A DNA stretch of 39,730 bases from contig JBJEKW010000069.1 of the NCBI GenBank assembly GCA_051878835.1, positions 1 to 39,730 on the forward strand. The letters run 5' to 3'. The notes beneath the pieces are model-generated. The model made no database searches and was not told the origin of the DNA. It saw nothing but the letters and a program-made list of their open reading frames with translations. Positions 1 through 6,832 of the stretch are shown piece after piece (positions within the stretch are counted from its first letter, which is position 1; every line of letters starts with the position of its first letter). Source of the DNA: Olsenella_K sp051878835 (GTDB lineage Bacteria; Actinomycetota; Coriobacteriia; Coriobacteriales; Atopobiaceae). A program made the position numbers and the translations under genes.

Positions 1-225
1 GGTCCGACTTCTGCAGAACTTGCTGCAGAACTCCGAGGTGTGGGCGCCCATGGGTCCGACTTCTGCATTCAGGTTTCATGGGTACTGGAGTGGTAACCCT
101 CTGAACTGCGGTTTTGCAAGAGGGGCAAACGGGGCCCCTGCAGAACTGGCAGGTGTGGGCGCCCATGGGTCCGACTTTTGCAGGAGAGTCTGCAGAAGTG
201 GCAGGTGTGAGTGTCCATGCCTGGG
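1..225. repeat. Direct-repeat cluster with TGGGTCCGACTT / CTGCAG motifs
   Basis: The first 225 bases carry a short sequence in repeated copies. Near-identical copies run at 22-67 and 138-183, with partial copies at 1-20 (cut by the window edge) and 190-224. Each full copy starts with CTGCAGAACT, has GGTGTGGGCGCCCATGGG in the middle and ends near TGCA. The 13-mer TGGGTCCGACTTC at 51-63 recurs in inverse orientation at 4572-4584, in the hairpin after the PTS gene, so this looks like a dispersed intergenic repeat rather than a local duplication. No convincing reading frame spans it. Function unknown. Confidence 0.6.
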
Positions 226-320
226 GCTGCGGCAGGATTTTGGACTAATCGCACGCAGGAGCACGCCGGCAGGAACCCGTAACAGAGGCATCTGTGCTTC
301 TTGCCCTCAGATGGGAGCGA

Positions 321-690
321 GAATGCTCGGAGATGCGCAGGAATGTTCAGAAATACGCAGAAATGCTCGGCTGCGCTCGCGAAGATTTGGGAGCACTCGT
401 GAATGCTCGGGTGCGCTCACGAATGCTTGGGGGCACTAGGTGATGTTCGGGAATGCCTGGGGGTGCTCGGGAATGCCTGGGGTGCTCGATGATGCTCGGG
501 AATACCTGGGGGTGCTCGGGAGGGTAGCCGGATTTGCGCGAAAGATGAGCGATACCGCGCGAATGGTGAGCATGAATGCGCGACAGGTGAGCAAGTATGC
601 GCAAGAAATGAGCGAATCTGCGCGAAAATGCTCGAAGTGGCAAAAAATTCTGCGCGATTGTGCTTGCAAATGCGCAGAAGTGCGCAATAA
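321..690. promoter_or_regulatory. 370-bp phased array of about 35 degenerate 10-11 bp units (candidate operator array)
   Basis: From 321 to 480 sixteen blocks repeat with an exact 10-bp period around GAATGCTCGG (321, 341, 361, 401, 421, 461 and others). Similar blocks continue to 520 with a 1-base slip. From 535 to about 628 the period is 21 bp, with units starting TGCGCGAA at 535, 556, 577, 598 and 619 and an inner TGAGCNNGA half-unit. TGC blocks at 651, 661, 671 and 681 are again 10 bp apart. One unit per helical turn puts every copy on the same DNA face. The array ends 77 bp before an oxidoreductase gene followed by a DeoR regulator. DeoR-type proteins often bind direct half-sites about one turn apart, so an operator array is my inference. 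A 21-bp period also gives heptads in translation, but I see no supported gene here. Confidence 0.55.
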
Positions 691-767
691 TACTCAGTGA
701 CAAGCAAAGAAGCGCCCGGCAAGGGCACGGTTGGCAACGGTGGCAACCACAGACGAAGGAGATCACC

Positions 768-1856
768 ATGGCAGCGAACACGAAGCCCGCAGGCCCCATC
801 GACGCGGCGGCAGCGGCAAAGGCGGCGTTCAGCGCGGTGGAGGGAAAGCCGTTCCCGAATGACATCTTCACGGCCCCGCAGCTGCGCTGGGCGGTCATCG
901 GCTGCGGCGTCATCGCCAACCAGATGGCCATCTCGCTGTCGCTGGCCGGCCGTCACCTGCACGGTGTTGCCAACCGCACGCACGAGAAGGCCGTCGCCTT
1001 CGCCGAGCGCTTCGGTGTCGAGCGCGTCTATGACAGCGTCGAGGACCTCTACGCCGACCTCGACGTGGACGCCGTCTACATCACCACGCCGCACAACACG
1101 CACATCCGCTACCTGCGTGGCGCCTTGGCCGCCGGCAAGCACGTGCTGTGCGAGAAGTCCATCACGCTGAACTCGGAGGAGCTGGCGGAGGCTCGCCAGC
1201 TGGCCGACGAGCACCACGTGGTCCTGATGGACGCCACCACCATCTTGCACATGCCCCTGTACCAGGAGCTCCTTCGTCGTGCGAAAGCCGGCGAGTTCGG
1301 CGGCCCGCTGAACCTGGCCCAGCTGAACTTCGGCAGCTACAAGGAGTACGGCAACCTGAAGAACCGCTTCTACAACCCCAACCTGGCCGGCGGTGCCATG
1401 CTGGACATCGGCGTGTACGCCCTCTCGCTCATGAGGCTGTTCATGGAGAGCCAGCCCAACCAGGTCGTCTCGCTGGCGAACCTGGCCAGCACGGGCGTGG
1501 ACCAGACCAGCGGCATCGTGTGCCGCAACGCCGAGGGGCAGATGGGCGTCCTCTCGCTGTCCATGCACTCGAAGCAGCCCAAGCGCGCGGTCCTGAGCTT
1601 CGACAAGTGCTACGTCGAGGTCATGGAGTACCCGCGCGCCGACAAGGCCACCATCGTGTGGACCGCCGACGGCAGCAGGGAAGAAGTGCACGCCGGTACC
1701 GAGGGCTATGCGCTGTGCTACGAGATGGCCGACCTCGAGCGTGCTGTCGCCGGCGACAAGCAGGCGGCGTCGCTGATTGACTATGCCTCCGACGTGATGG
1801 ACATCATGACCCAGCTGCGCCGCGAGTGGGGCGTCGTGTATCCCGAGGAGCGCTAG
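768..1856 (+). CDS. Gfo/Idh/MocA family NAD(P)-dependent oxidoreductase
   Basis: This 362-residue protein belongs to the Gfo/Idh/MocA family, which oxidises or reduces sugars, polyols and their derivatives with NAD(P). The N-terminal Rossmann fold shows VIGCGVIA at about residues 43-50. The family EKP-like element appears as CEKSITLN near residue 129, with the lysine retained. The C-terminal half has the usual GGAMLDIGVYAL substrate-domain motif near residue 207. The ATG at 768 has AAGGAG at 756-761 just upstream; the frame is open further upstream but runs through the repeat array. Its stop codon abuts the start of the DeoR gene, so the two are co-transcribed. Substrate unknown; the PTS gene nearby suggests a sugar or sugar alcohol. 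Confidence 0.88.
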   Translation: MAANTKPAGPIDAAAAAKAAFSAVEGKPFPNDIFTAPQLRWAVIGCGVIANQMAISLSLAGRHLHGVANRTHEKAVAFAERFGVERVYDSVEDLYADLDVDAVYITTPHNTHIRYLRGALAAGKHVLCEKSITLNSEELAEARQLADEHHVVLMDATTILHMPLYQELLRRAKAGEFGGPLNLAQLNFGSYKEYGNLKNRFYNPNLAGGAMLDIGVYALSLMRLFMESQPNQVVSLANLASTGVDQTSGIVCRNAEGQMGVLSLSMHSKQPKRAVLSFDKCYVEVMEYPRADKATIVWTADGSREEVHAGTEGYALCYEMADLERAVAGDKQAASLIDYASDVMDIMTQLRREWGVVYPEER

Positions 1857-2603
1857 ATGCTGGCGGAGGAGCGGCTGGCCCGCATAGTCCAGATGGTCGA
1901 GGCGCAGGGCACGGCAACCGTGTCCGACCTGGCCCAGGCCACCGGCACCTCCGAGTCCACCATCCGTCGCGACCTGGACAAGCTGCAGGAGGCAAATCGC
2001 CTGGTAAAGGTGCATGGCGGCGCCACCGCCATGGAGACCGCGCACCTGACGCGCGACCTCACCCTGTCCGAGCGCTACGGCCTGCACGCGGACGAGAAGT
2101 TCGCGATCGCGCAGCACGCCGCCTCGCTCATCCAGCCGGACGACTTCGTGTACCTGGACTGCGGCTCGTCGGTCGAGCGCCTGGTAGACCTGATCTCTGT
2201 CGCGATGGGCGCCTCCTTTGCCACCAACTCGGCGGAGCACGCCATGAAGCTGGCGGCGAAGGGCGTCGACGTCACGGTCCTGGGGGGTCGCCTGACCGCG
2301 GCGACCGCTGCCCTCACCGGACCCGACACCCTGGAGGCCATCGCGCGCTACCACTTTACCCTGGGCTTTTTTGGCTGCAACGGCATTACGCCCCAGGCAG
2401 GCTACACCGTCCAGGACCGAGAGGAGGCCGCGGTGAAGGCCGCCGCCCTGGCGCACACCAGCCGACGATGCGTGCTGGCCGACGCCAGCAAACTGGGCCG
2501 CGTGAGCCTGATCACGTACGCCCAGCTGGACGAGGCCACGCTGGTCACGGCCGGCAAGGTCCCCGAGGAATGGTCCCAGCGCGACAACGTCGTCGTCGCG
2601 TGA
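1857..2603 (+). CDS. DeoR/GlpR-family transcriptional repressor
   Basis: A 248-residue DeoR-family regulator. Residues 1-57 form the winged helix-turn-helix (TSESTIRRDLDKLQ is the recognition region). The rest is the DeoRC ligand-sensor domain, with the YLDCGSS and CVLADASK stretches typical of the family, which usually senses a phosphorylated sugar. Its ATG follows the TAG of the preceding gene without a gap, so it depends on translational coupling. Position between the oxidoreductase and a PTS permease makes it the likely local repressor, and the phased repeat arrays upstream of both transcription units are candidate binding sites (inference). The stop codon TGA lies inside a 27-bp palindromic repeat. 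Confidence 0.9.
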   Translation: MLAEERLARIVQMVEAQGTATVSDLAQATGTSESTIRRDLDKLQEANRLVKVHGGATAMETAHLTRDLTLSERYGLHADEKFAIAQHAASLIQPDDFVYLDCGSSVERLVDLISVAMGASFATNSAEHAMKLAAKGVDVTVLGGRLTAATAALTGPDTLEAIARYHFTLGFFGCNGITPQAGYTVQDREEAAVKAAALAHTSRRCVLADASKLGRVSLITYAQLDEATLVTAGKVPEEWSQRDNVVVA

Positions 2604-2626
2604 GCAGGGGACGGGGGATTGTTCAT
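2600..2626. repeat. 27-bp intergenic palindrome, copy 1
   Basis: The copy begins GTGAGCAGGGGACGG and ends TTGTTCAT. Outer arms are GTGARC/GTTCAY and the core is purine-rich and asymmetric. The TGA of the left arm (2601-2603) is the stop codon of the DeoR gene. Same family as the copies at 4738, 6680, 6806, 8717, 8752, 10389, 11365, 12304 and 29242. Confidence 0.75.
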
Positions 2627-2828
2627 CCGTCACTCTTCTGAGCGGGGAACCATTGCTCGAGTAGAGGCCATTATTCGCCACTGTCCTTCTTGAGATAAAG
2701 AAGAACTTTCCATACATGAAGCGCTGACCACCGTCCGCAAGGAATGGCGGCAGCCACCTAGAAGGACCGGCATCGGCCGGCCCACCACCCAACTTACTTC
2801 GGTATCAAGGACGCGGAAGACCCTGCCG

Positions 2829-2975
2829 TGCCCTAGGGGAAGCTTATGCCGCGAGGTCTGGGGAGCCTCGCACCGGGGCCAGGGAGGCCTTGCAACGGGG
2901 TTATCGGTCTTGCGCCAGGGCTTATATGCCTTGCACAGGAGCCAATAAACCCCTGCTACGGGACCCAAGAGCCCC
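2829..2975. promoter_or_regulatory. Phased about 21-bp direct repeats upstream of the PTS gene (candidate operator array)
   Basis: The 395-base gap 2604-2997 holds the palindrome at its left end and this array at its right end. A TTGC-NN-CGGGG-like unit recurs with its G at 2870, 2892, 2912, 2933 and 2955 (spacings 22, 20, 21 and 22), with weaker members at 2830 and 2848. Two helical turns separate each copy. The array ends near the ribosome-binding site of the PTS gene, so it may overlap the promoter or leader. Binding by the adjacent DeoR protein is inference; the unit differs from that in the 321-690 array. Confidence 0.45.
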
Positions 2976-2997
2976 AATCACAGAGAGGAGCACGACC

Positions 2998-4524
2998 ATG
3001 GCAGACACCGGAACCAGCGGGGGCGCGGGCTACGACGTCGTAGCAATCACCGCCTGCCCGACCGGCATCGCCCACACCTACATGGCGGCGGAGGCGCTGC
3101 AGATGCATGCGGACAAGATGGGCGTCCGCATAAAGGTCGAGACGCAGGGCGCTGGTGGCGCGCAGAACGTCATCACCCCCGAGGACCTGAGGGGCGTGAA
3201 GGGCGTCATCATCGCGGCCGACAAGAACGTCGAGCTTGACCGCTTCAAGGGGCTGCCACTGTACAGCTGCTCGGTCTCAAAGGGCATCAGCAACCCGGAA
3301 GATCTTATTAACATCATCCTGCAGGGCAAGGCTCCCGTGTACGGTGCCAAGCCCGCGAAGGCGAAGGGCCAGGCCCAGCCTGAGGCCGCGGCGGCCAAGG
3401 AGGTCGCCGTCAAGAGCGAAAGCGCTGGTCACAAGGTCTACAAGCACCTGATGAACGGCGTCAGCCACATGCTCCCGTTCGTCGTGGGCGGCGGCATCCT
3501 GATGGCCGTCTCGTTCCTGCTGGACCAGCCCGGCCTGGGCACCAGCGCCTACGGCCACAGCACCCCGCTGGCCGCGTTCTTCAACCTGGCGGGTAACCAG
3601 GCGTTCAACTTCATGCTGCCCATCCTGGCCGGATACATCGCCATGTCCATCGCCGACAGGCCCGGCCTGGCGCCCGGCTTTGTGGGCGGCTGGATCGCGA
3701 AGCAGGGCTTCACGTTTGCCTACCTCAACACCGCCATGGACGCAGACGCGCAGTCCGCGCTCATCTCGGCCGGCTTCCTCGGTGCGCTGCTGGCCGGCTT
3801 CGTCGCAGGCTATGTGGTGGTTGGGCTGAAGAAGCTCTTCTCGCACCTGCCCGAGTCCGTGGAGGGCATCAAGCCCATCCTGCTGTACCCGCTTCTGGGC
3901 GTGTTCCTGGTGAGCCTCATCATGATGGCCGTCAACCCTGTGATGGCTCTGATCAACCAGGCGCTCACCGGCATGCTGAACGGCATGAGCGGCGTCAGCA
4001 TGGTGCTTCTGGGCGTGCTCGTGGCCGGCATGCAGGCCACCGACATGGGTGGCCCCATCAACAAGGCTGCCTACGTCTTTGGCACCGCCGCGCTGACCGA
4101 GCAGACCCTGCAGGGCAACATGATCATGGCTGCCGTCATGGCCGGTGGCATGGTGCCCCCGCTGGCGATCGCCCTTTGCACGACCTTCTTTAAGAACCGC
4201 TGGACCCCCGCCGAGCGCAAGAGCGGCGTCGTGAACTACATCATGGGCCTGTCGTTCATCACCGAGGGCGCCATCCCGTACGCTGCCGCCGACCCGCTGC
4301 GCGTGATTCCCGCCTGCATCGCCGGCTCGGCAACCGCCGGTGGCCTGTCCATGGCCTTTGGCTGCGCCTCGCCCGCCCCTCACGGCGGCGCCTGGGTCAT
4401 CGCGGTTATCACGAACCCGGTGTTCTACCTGGTAGCGCTTGCTGCCGGAGCCGTCGTGGGCTGCCTGGTGCTGGCCGCGCTGAAGAAGCCCCTGCCTCCC
4501 GAGGAGAGCGGGCTGCAGAAGTAG
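2998..4524 (+). CDS. Fructose-type PTS permease, fused EIIB-EIIC
   Basis: A 508-residue membrane permease of the fructose-specific phosphotransferase class. Residues 1-110 are the EIIB domain with the phosphorylated cysteine C20 in ACPTGIAHTYMAAEAL. An Ala/Lys-rich linker covers about 115-140. The EIIC domain follows with about ten hydrophobic segments and conserved GGPINKAAYVF and ITEGAIPYAA loops. The ATG at 2998 has GAGAGGAG just upstream. There is no EIIA domain in the protein and no 1-phosphofructokinase gene beside it, unlike canonical fru operons, so EIIA must come from elsewhere. With the upstream oxidoreductase, the sugar may not be fructose itself. Confidence 0.9.
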   Translation: MADTGTSGGAGYDVVAITACPTGIAHTYMAAEALQMHADKMGVRIKVETQGAGGAQNVITPEDLRGVKGVIIAADKNVELDRFKGLPLYSCSVSKGISNPEDLINIILQGKAPVYGAKPAKAKGQAQPEAAAAKEVAVKSESAGHKVYKHLMNGVSHMLPFVVGGGILMAVSFLLDQPGLGTSAYGHSTPLAAFFNLAGNQAFNFMLPILAGYIAMSIADRPGLAPGFVGGWIAKQGFTFAYLNTAMDADAQSALISAGFLGALLAGFVAGYVVVGLKKLFSHLPESVEGIKPILLYPLLGVFLVSLIMMAVNPVMALINQALTGMLNGMSGVSMVLLGVLVAGMQATDMGGPINKAAYVFGTAALTEQTLQGNMIMAAVMAGGMVPPLAIALCTTFFKNRWTPAERKSGVVNYIMGLSFITEGAIPYAAADPLRVIPACIAGSATAGGLSMAFGCASPAPHGGAWVIAVITNPVFYLVALAAGAVVGCLVLAALKKPLPPEESGLQK

Positions 4525-4571
4525 CCGCAAACAGCCTTGTCTGTATTCGCCGGACAATCTATTTGAGTAAC

Positions 4572-4613
4572 GAAGTCGGACCCAAGCACGCGTGCGCGCC
4601 TGGGTCCGGCCAC
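4572..4613 (+). terminator. Hairpin after the PTS gene carrying the GAAGTCGGACCCA motif
   Basis: CGGACCCA (4577-4584) pairs with TGGGTCCG (4601-4608), with AAGT/ACTT extending the stem after a bulge. A weak T-run follows. It starts 48 bases past the PTS stop, so it may terminate that transcript. It also carries the 13-mer found inverted in the 1-225 repeats and may be a member of that repeat family instead. Confidence 0.45.
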
Positions 4614-4654
4614 TTTGTATAGCCGTTCTATCGCGGGGAATCGAGCCAGGACCT

Positions 4655-4695
4655 GAGTATCTTAGCCAACGCGGCATCCTTTGGCTAAGATACTC
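4655..4695. repeat. Long inverted repeat
   Basis: GAGTATCTTAGCCAA (4655-4669) and TTGGCTAAGATACTC (4681-4695) are perfect 15-bp arms around an 11-base loop. CCAGG and CCTGG outside them extend the pairing. No T-run follows on either strand, so it is not a typical terminator. It lies between the convergent PTS and Fic genes. Confidence 0.7.
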
Positions 4696-4737
4696 GTTCG
4701 TTGGCCTGGACAGTGGCAATTGATGAGCATAGGACGG

Positions 4738-4764
4738 ATGAACAAACCTCCGTCCCTTGCTCAC
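4738..4764. repeat. 27-bp intergenic palindrome, copy 2 (reverse orientation)
   Basis: Read on the minus strand it starts GTGAGCAAGGGACGG and ends TTGTTCAT. It lies 5 bases beyond the stop codon of the minus-strand Fic gene. AGGACGGA at 4731-4738 just to its left can pair with its TCCGTCC, giving a larger hairpin. Confidence 0.75.
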
Positions 4765-4769
4765 ATGGA

Positions 4770-5864
4770 TTATCTGGCAGCAATGCGACGAATGCCCTGG
4801 AGGCTGGAGGCCTCCTCCAATACGGCGATGAGTTCTGTGGCCTGGTAGAAGACGCCCCGACGTGCGGTGCCCATGCGTGTGAGAATTCCGCGCTCGCAGG
4901 CAACGTTAACTAGATTTCTGGCGGCACGGTCGCTGATGCCCAGATGGGTAGCCACATATGAGACATTAACGACAGGCTGCATCACAAGAAGTGCAGACAG
5001 CTGATGCGACGCGGATCCTGCTCTGTCGGAGTTCGATTGCTCCCACCTGTCTAACACCTCCTCTACGTCATCTGCGATGCGTTGTCCGATGACCGTGGCA
5101 AGCTCTAGAGCATCAGCAACCCTTTCGATGATGGGTTCGTAGTCGCCGTCGTGGTATGCGGCGAGCGAGTTCATGTACGGCTCTACGTCATGCAGAAGGC
5201 CCGCGGAGGTTGGAAGGGTCGAATGGAGCAAGACCTCGTCCGACGCTAGCATGCAATGCAGCAGAGCCCTGCCCGTTCGACCATTCCCGTCCGTGAAGGG
5301 GTGAATCGTCTCGAACTGGGCGTGGAACAAGGCTGCTTTAGCGATGGGGGGAAGGTCCTCCCTTTGGGAAAACCTCACAAGGTCTTCCAAACAAGCACCG
5401 ACACGCTCTGGAGAAGGGGGGACATACTCTGCGCCGTGCGGGCTGTACGGTGTGCCGCCAATCCAGACCTGCTCATCTCTCAACCCAGATGCTTCTGCTG
5501 TGTCTTGCATAAGGGTGTCATGGATGTCGCAGATTGTCTCAATTGTTATGTCGCTTCCGATGGAAATGGCCCGTCTCATGGCTGCCACATTTCCCGCAAC
5601 GAGCTTTGCATTGTCAGGAGCTGTCTGAGTCAGCTCCGCAAGGGCGACGTTGCGGACGCTTGATGTGAGGTGCTCTATTTGAGAGCTCGAGGAAGATTCG
5701 CTTCGCAGAAGAAGCGCGGGTAGGTCGAATCCACGCGATGCCTGCGTCTGGTCGAAACGAATGACAATGGATTCGACTTCCGTCAACCTCCTACGAATGG
5801 AGGCTGACAGGTTTACATCCCTCGTTGCTATGTCAAGAGGGATGGCTGCCTGATACGTGGGCAA
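4770..5864 (-). CDS. Fic family protein (AMP-transferase type)
   Basis: A 364-residue Fic protein. The catalytic loop HPFTDGNGRTGR is intact at residues 188-199. Enzymes of this family transfer AMP from ATP to target-protein hydroxyls. A Fic-type N-terminal domain precedes it, and a helix-turn-helix region (about 290-350, THLGISDRAARNLVNVA) ends the protein. The inhibitory-helix motif, normally (S/T)xxxE(G/N), reads SSQIEH at 60-65: Ser60 and Glu64 are kept and the G/N is His. The start is TTG at 5864, because an in-frame TGA lies five codons upstream and no ATG or GTG fits; the ribosome-binding site is weak. Codons are visibly less GC-rich than in neighbours, hinting at transfer. Target unknown. 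Confidence 0.88.
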   Translation of the reverse strand: MPTYQAAIPLDIATRDVNLSASIRRRLTEVESIVIRFDQTQASRGFDLPALLLRSESSSSSQIEHLTSSVRNVALAELTQTAPDNAKLVAGNVAAMRRAISIGSDITIETICDIHDTLMQDTAEASGLRDEQVWIGGTPYSPHGAEYVPPSPERVGACLEDLVRFSQREDLPPIAKAALFHAQFETIHPFTDGNGRTGRALLHCMLASDEVLLHSTLPTSAGLLHDVEPYMNSLAAYHDGDYEPIIERVADALELATVIGQRIADDVEEVLDRWEQSNSDRAGSASHQLSALLVMQPVVNVSYVATHLGISDRAARNLVNVACERGILTRMGTARRGVFYQATELIAVLEEASSLQGIRRIAAR

Positions 5865-5995
5865 TATCTTACGTCAGCGGCTCTTCGGTACCAGCGAGAG
5901 CTCATCGAAATCTCGCTCCTACCGGCAGCTCTCAAAAGTGATGGCGGGCCACATGCATGTCCTTTCACCGTAGTTCACTTCACTACATACACTCT

Positions 5996-6025
5996 AACGG
6001 AAGTGAAACGAAATTCACTTCCGTT
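5996..6025. promoter_or_regulatory. Perfect palindrome, possible operator
   Basis: AACGGAAGTGAA (5996-6007) and TTCACTTCCGTT (6014-6025) are perfect 12-bp arms around ACGAAA. A further TTCACTTC occurs at 5974-5981 inside GTAGT/ACTAC arms. The 344-base gap 5865-6208 otherwise holds only a weak CCTGCAG/CTGCAGG hairpin near 6094-6116. It could be an operator for the Fic gene, which is read leftward from here, or a terminator-like repeat. No regulator is assigned. Confidence 0.4.
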
Positions 6026-6208
6026 ATGTTGGATTGACGGAAGCGAGCACGTGCGGCGCTGGCTGGGGTGAGCCGACGAGAAATGCCAGGCTGTCCTGCA
6101 GCATGTACCCTGCAGGGACCTGAGCAGCGCTCCGGCGGGCATGTGATGGCGCAGCATACGTGATGCGGTAATCTACGAGCATGGGCAGCGCGCAACCGGG
6201 GAGGCGCC

Positions 6209-6637
6209 ATGCGGATACTTTTGGTCGAGGACAACGCGGACATCGTCCGCAGCTGCCGGTGATCTTCTTGACCGCGTCGGACGACGAGTTCAACACCGTG
6301 GCAGGCCTGTCGATGGGTGCCGACGACTACGTCGCGAAGCCCTTCAGGCCGCGCGAGCTGCTGGCGCGCATCCGCACCGTGCTGCGACGCTCGCAGCCTG
6401 CCATGCGCGTCCTGCATCTGGGCGACGTTGCCGTGGACCCCGTGCGCGCCCGCGCGACGAATGCTGGTCGCGAGCTGGACCTCTCGGCAGTCGAGTACCG
6501 GCTGCTGCTGCTGTTTGCCAGCAACGCCAGTGGCATCGTGACGCGTGACATGATGCGCGAGGCCCTGTGGGAGGACTCGGGCGCCTACGTCGAGGAGAAC
6601 GCCCTGACGGTCTACATCTGCCGCCTGCGCCGGCGTG
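6209..6637 (+). pseudogene. Response regulator (OmpR/PhoB type) remnant with internal deletion
   Basis: A GGGGAGG ribosome-binding site precedes ATG 6209, which encodes MRILLVEDNADI, a typical receiver-domain start. That frame stops at 6260. From about 6247 another frame resumes at LPVIFLTASDDE and runs through GADDYVAKPFRPRELLARIRTVLRR into a winged-helix output domain (SAVEYRLLLLFASN, then ENALTVYICRLRRR). About 55-60 receiver residues, including the phosphorylated Asp region, are missing with a frameshift. The last part of the DNA-binding domain is also gone after about 6634. The protein cannot be functional. No partner kinase is present. Confidence 0.85.
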
Positions 6638-6727
6638 GTGTTCGTCCTGGCACTCTCTGTTCTCTACGTCCTGCGTCGCATGAACAAGGGACGGAGCATC
6701 GTTCACCAGCCGTCGTTCGTGGGATAG
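6635..6727 (+). pseudogene. C-terminal fragment of a membrane protein
   Basis: A 30-codon frame without its own start encodes a hydrophobic stretch VVFVLALSVLYVLRR followed by MNKGRSIVHQ and a TAG. It abuts the broken response regulator, so a deletion joined the two. It resembles the last transmembrane helix of a permease or kinase of a lost two-component/ABC locus, but is too short to name. Its tail is encoded by a 27-bp palindrome copy. Confidence 0.45.
6680..6706. repeat. 27-bp intergenic palindrome, copy 3
   Basis: Starts ATGAACAAGGGACGG and ends CGTTCAC; the GGAGG core is altered to GGAGC. It lies inside the decayed region after the membrane-protein fragment and is read in frame as MNKGRSIVH. 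Confidence 0.75.
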
Positions 6728-6753
6728 GTACAGAAGGACCTTCCGCACGTGAA

Positions 6754-6783
6754 GCGGCGCCCGTCATGCTAGACGGGCGCCGC
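6754..6783. terminator. GC-rich hairpin, possible terminator
   Basis: GCGGCGCCCGTC (6754-6765) and GACGGGCGCCGC (6772-6783) form a perfect 12-bp stem with a 6-base loop. No T-run follows on either strand. It lies downstream of the minus-strand ABC exporter and of the decayed plus-strand locus. Confidence 0.4.
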
Positions 6784-6791
6784 CGCTGTGG

Positions 6792-6832
6792 GTGAACGGG
6801 GGGACGTGAAAATTCCTCCGTCCCCTGTTCAT
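6792..6832. repeat. 27-bp palindrome, copy 4, with an inverted half-copy
   Basis: The full copy is 6806-6832 on the minus strand (ATGAACAGGGGACGG to TTTTCAC). A half-copy GTGAACGGGGGGACG at 6792-6806 faces it, giving a hairpin. The TGA of the full copy (6831-6829, minus strand) is the stop codon of the ABC exporter. Confidence 0.75.

Noticed and set aside
1..225. CRISPR-like repeats
   Set aside because: Copy spacing is irregular, units are partial and no cas gene is near.
440..700. A plus-strand frame with heptads (ARKMSDT, ARMVSMN and so on) in the repeat array
   Set aside because: The heptads follow automatically from the 21-bp period, other frames are open as well, and there is no clear ribosome-binding site. 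I treat the DNA repeat as primary.
417..2792. A 791-codon open frame on the minus strand across the oxidoreductase and DeoR genes
   Set aside because: It lies antisense to two well-supported genes, has no recognisable domains, and reflects high GC content and stop-free repeats.
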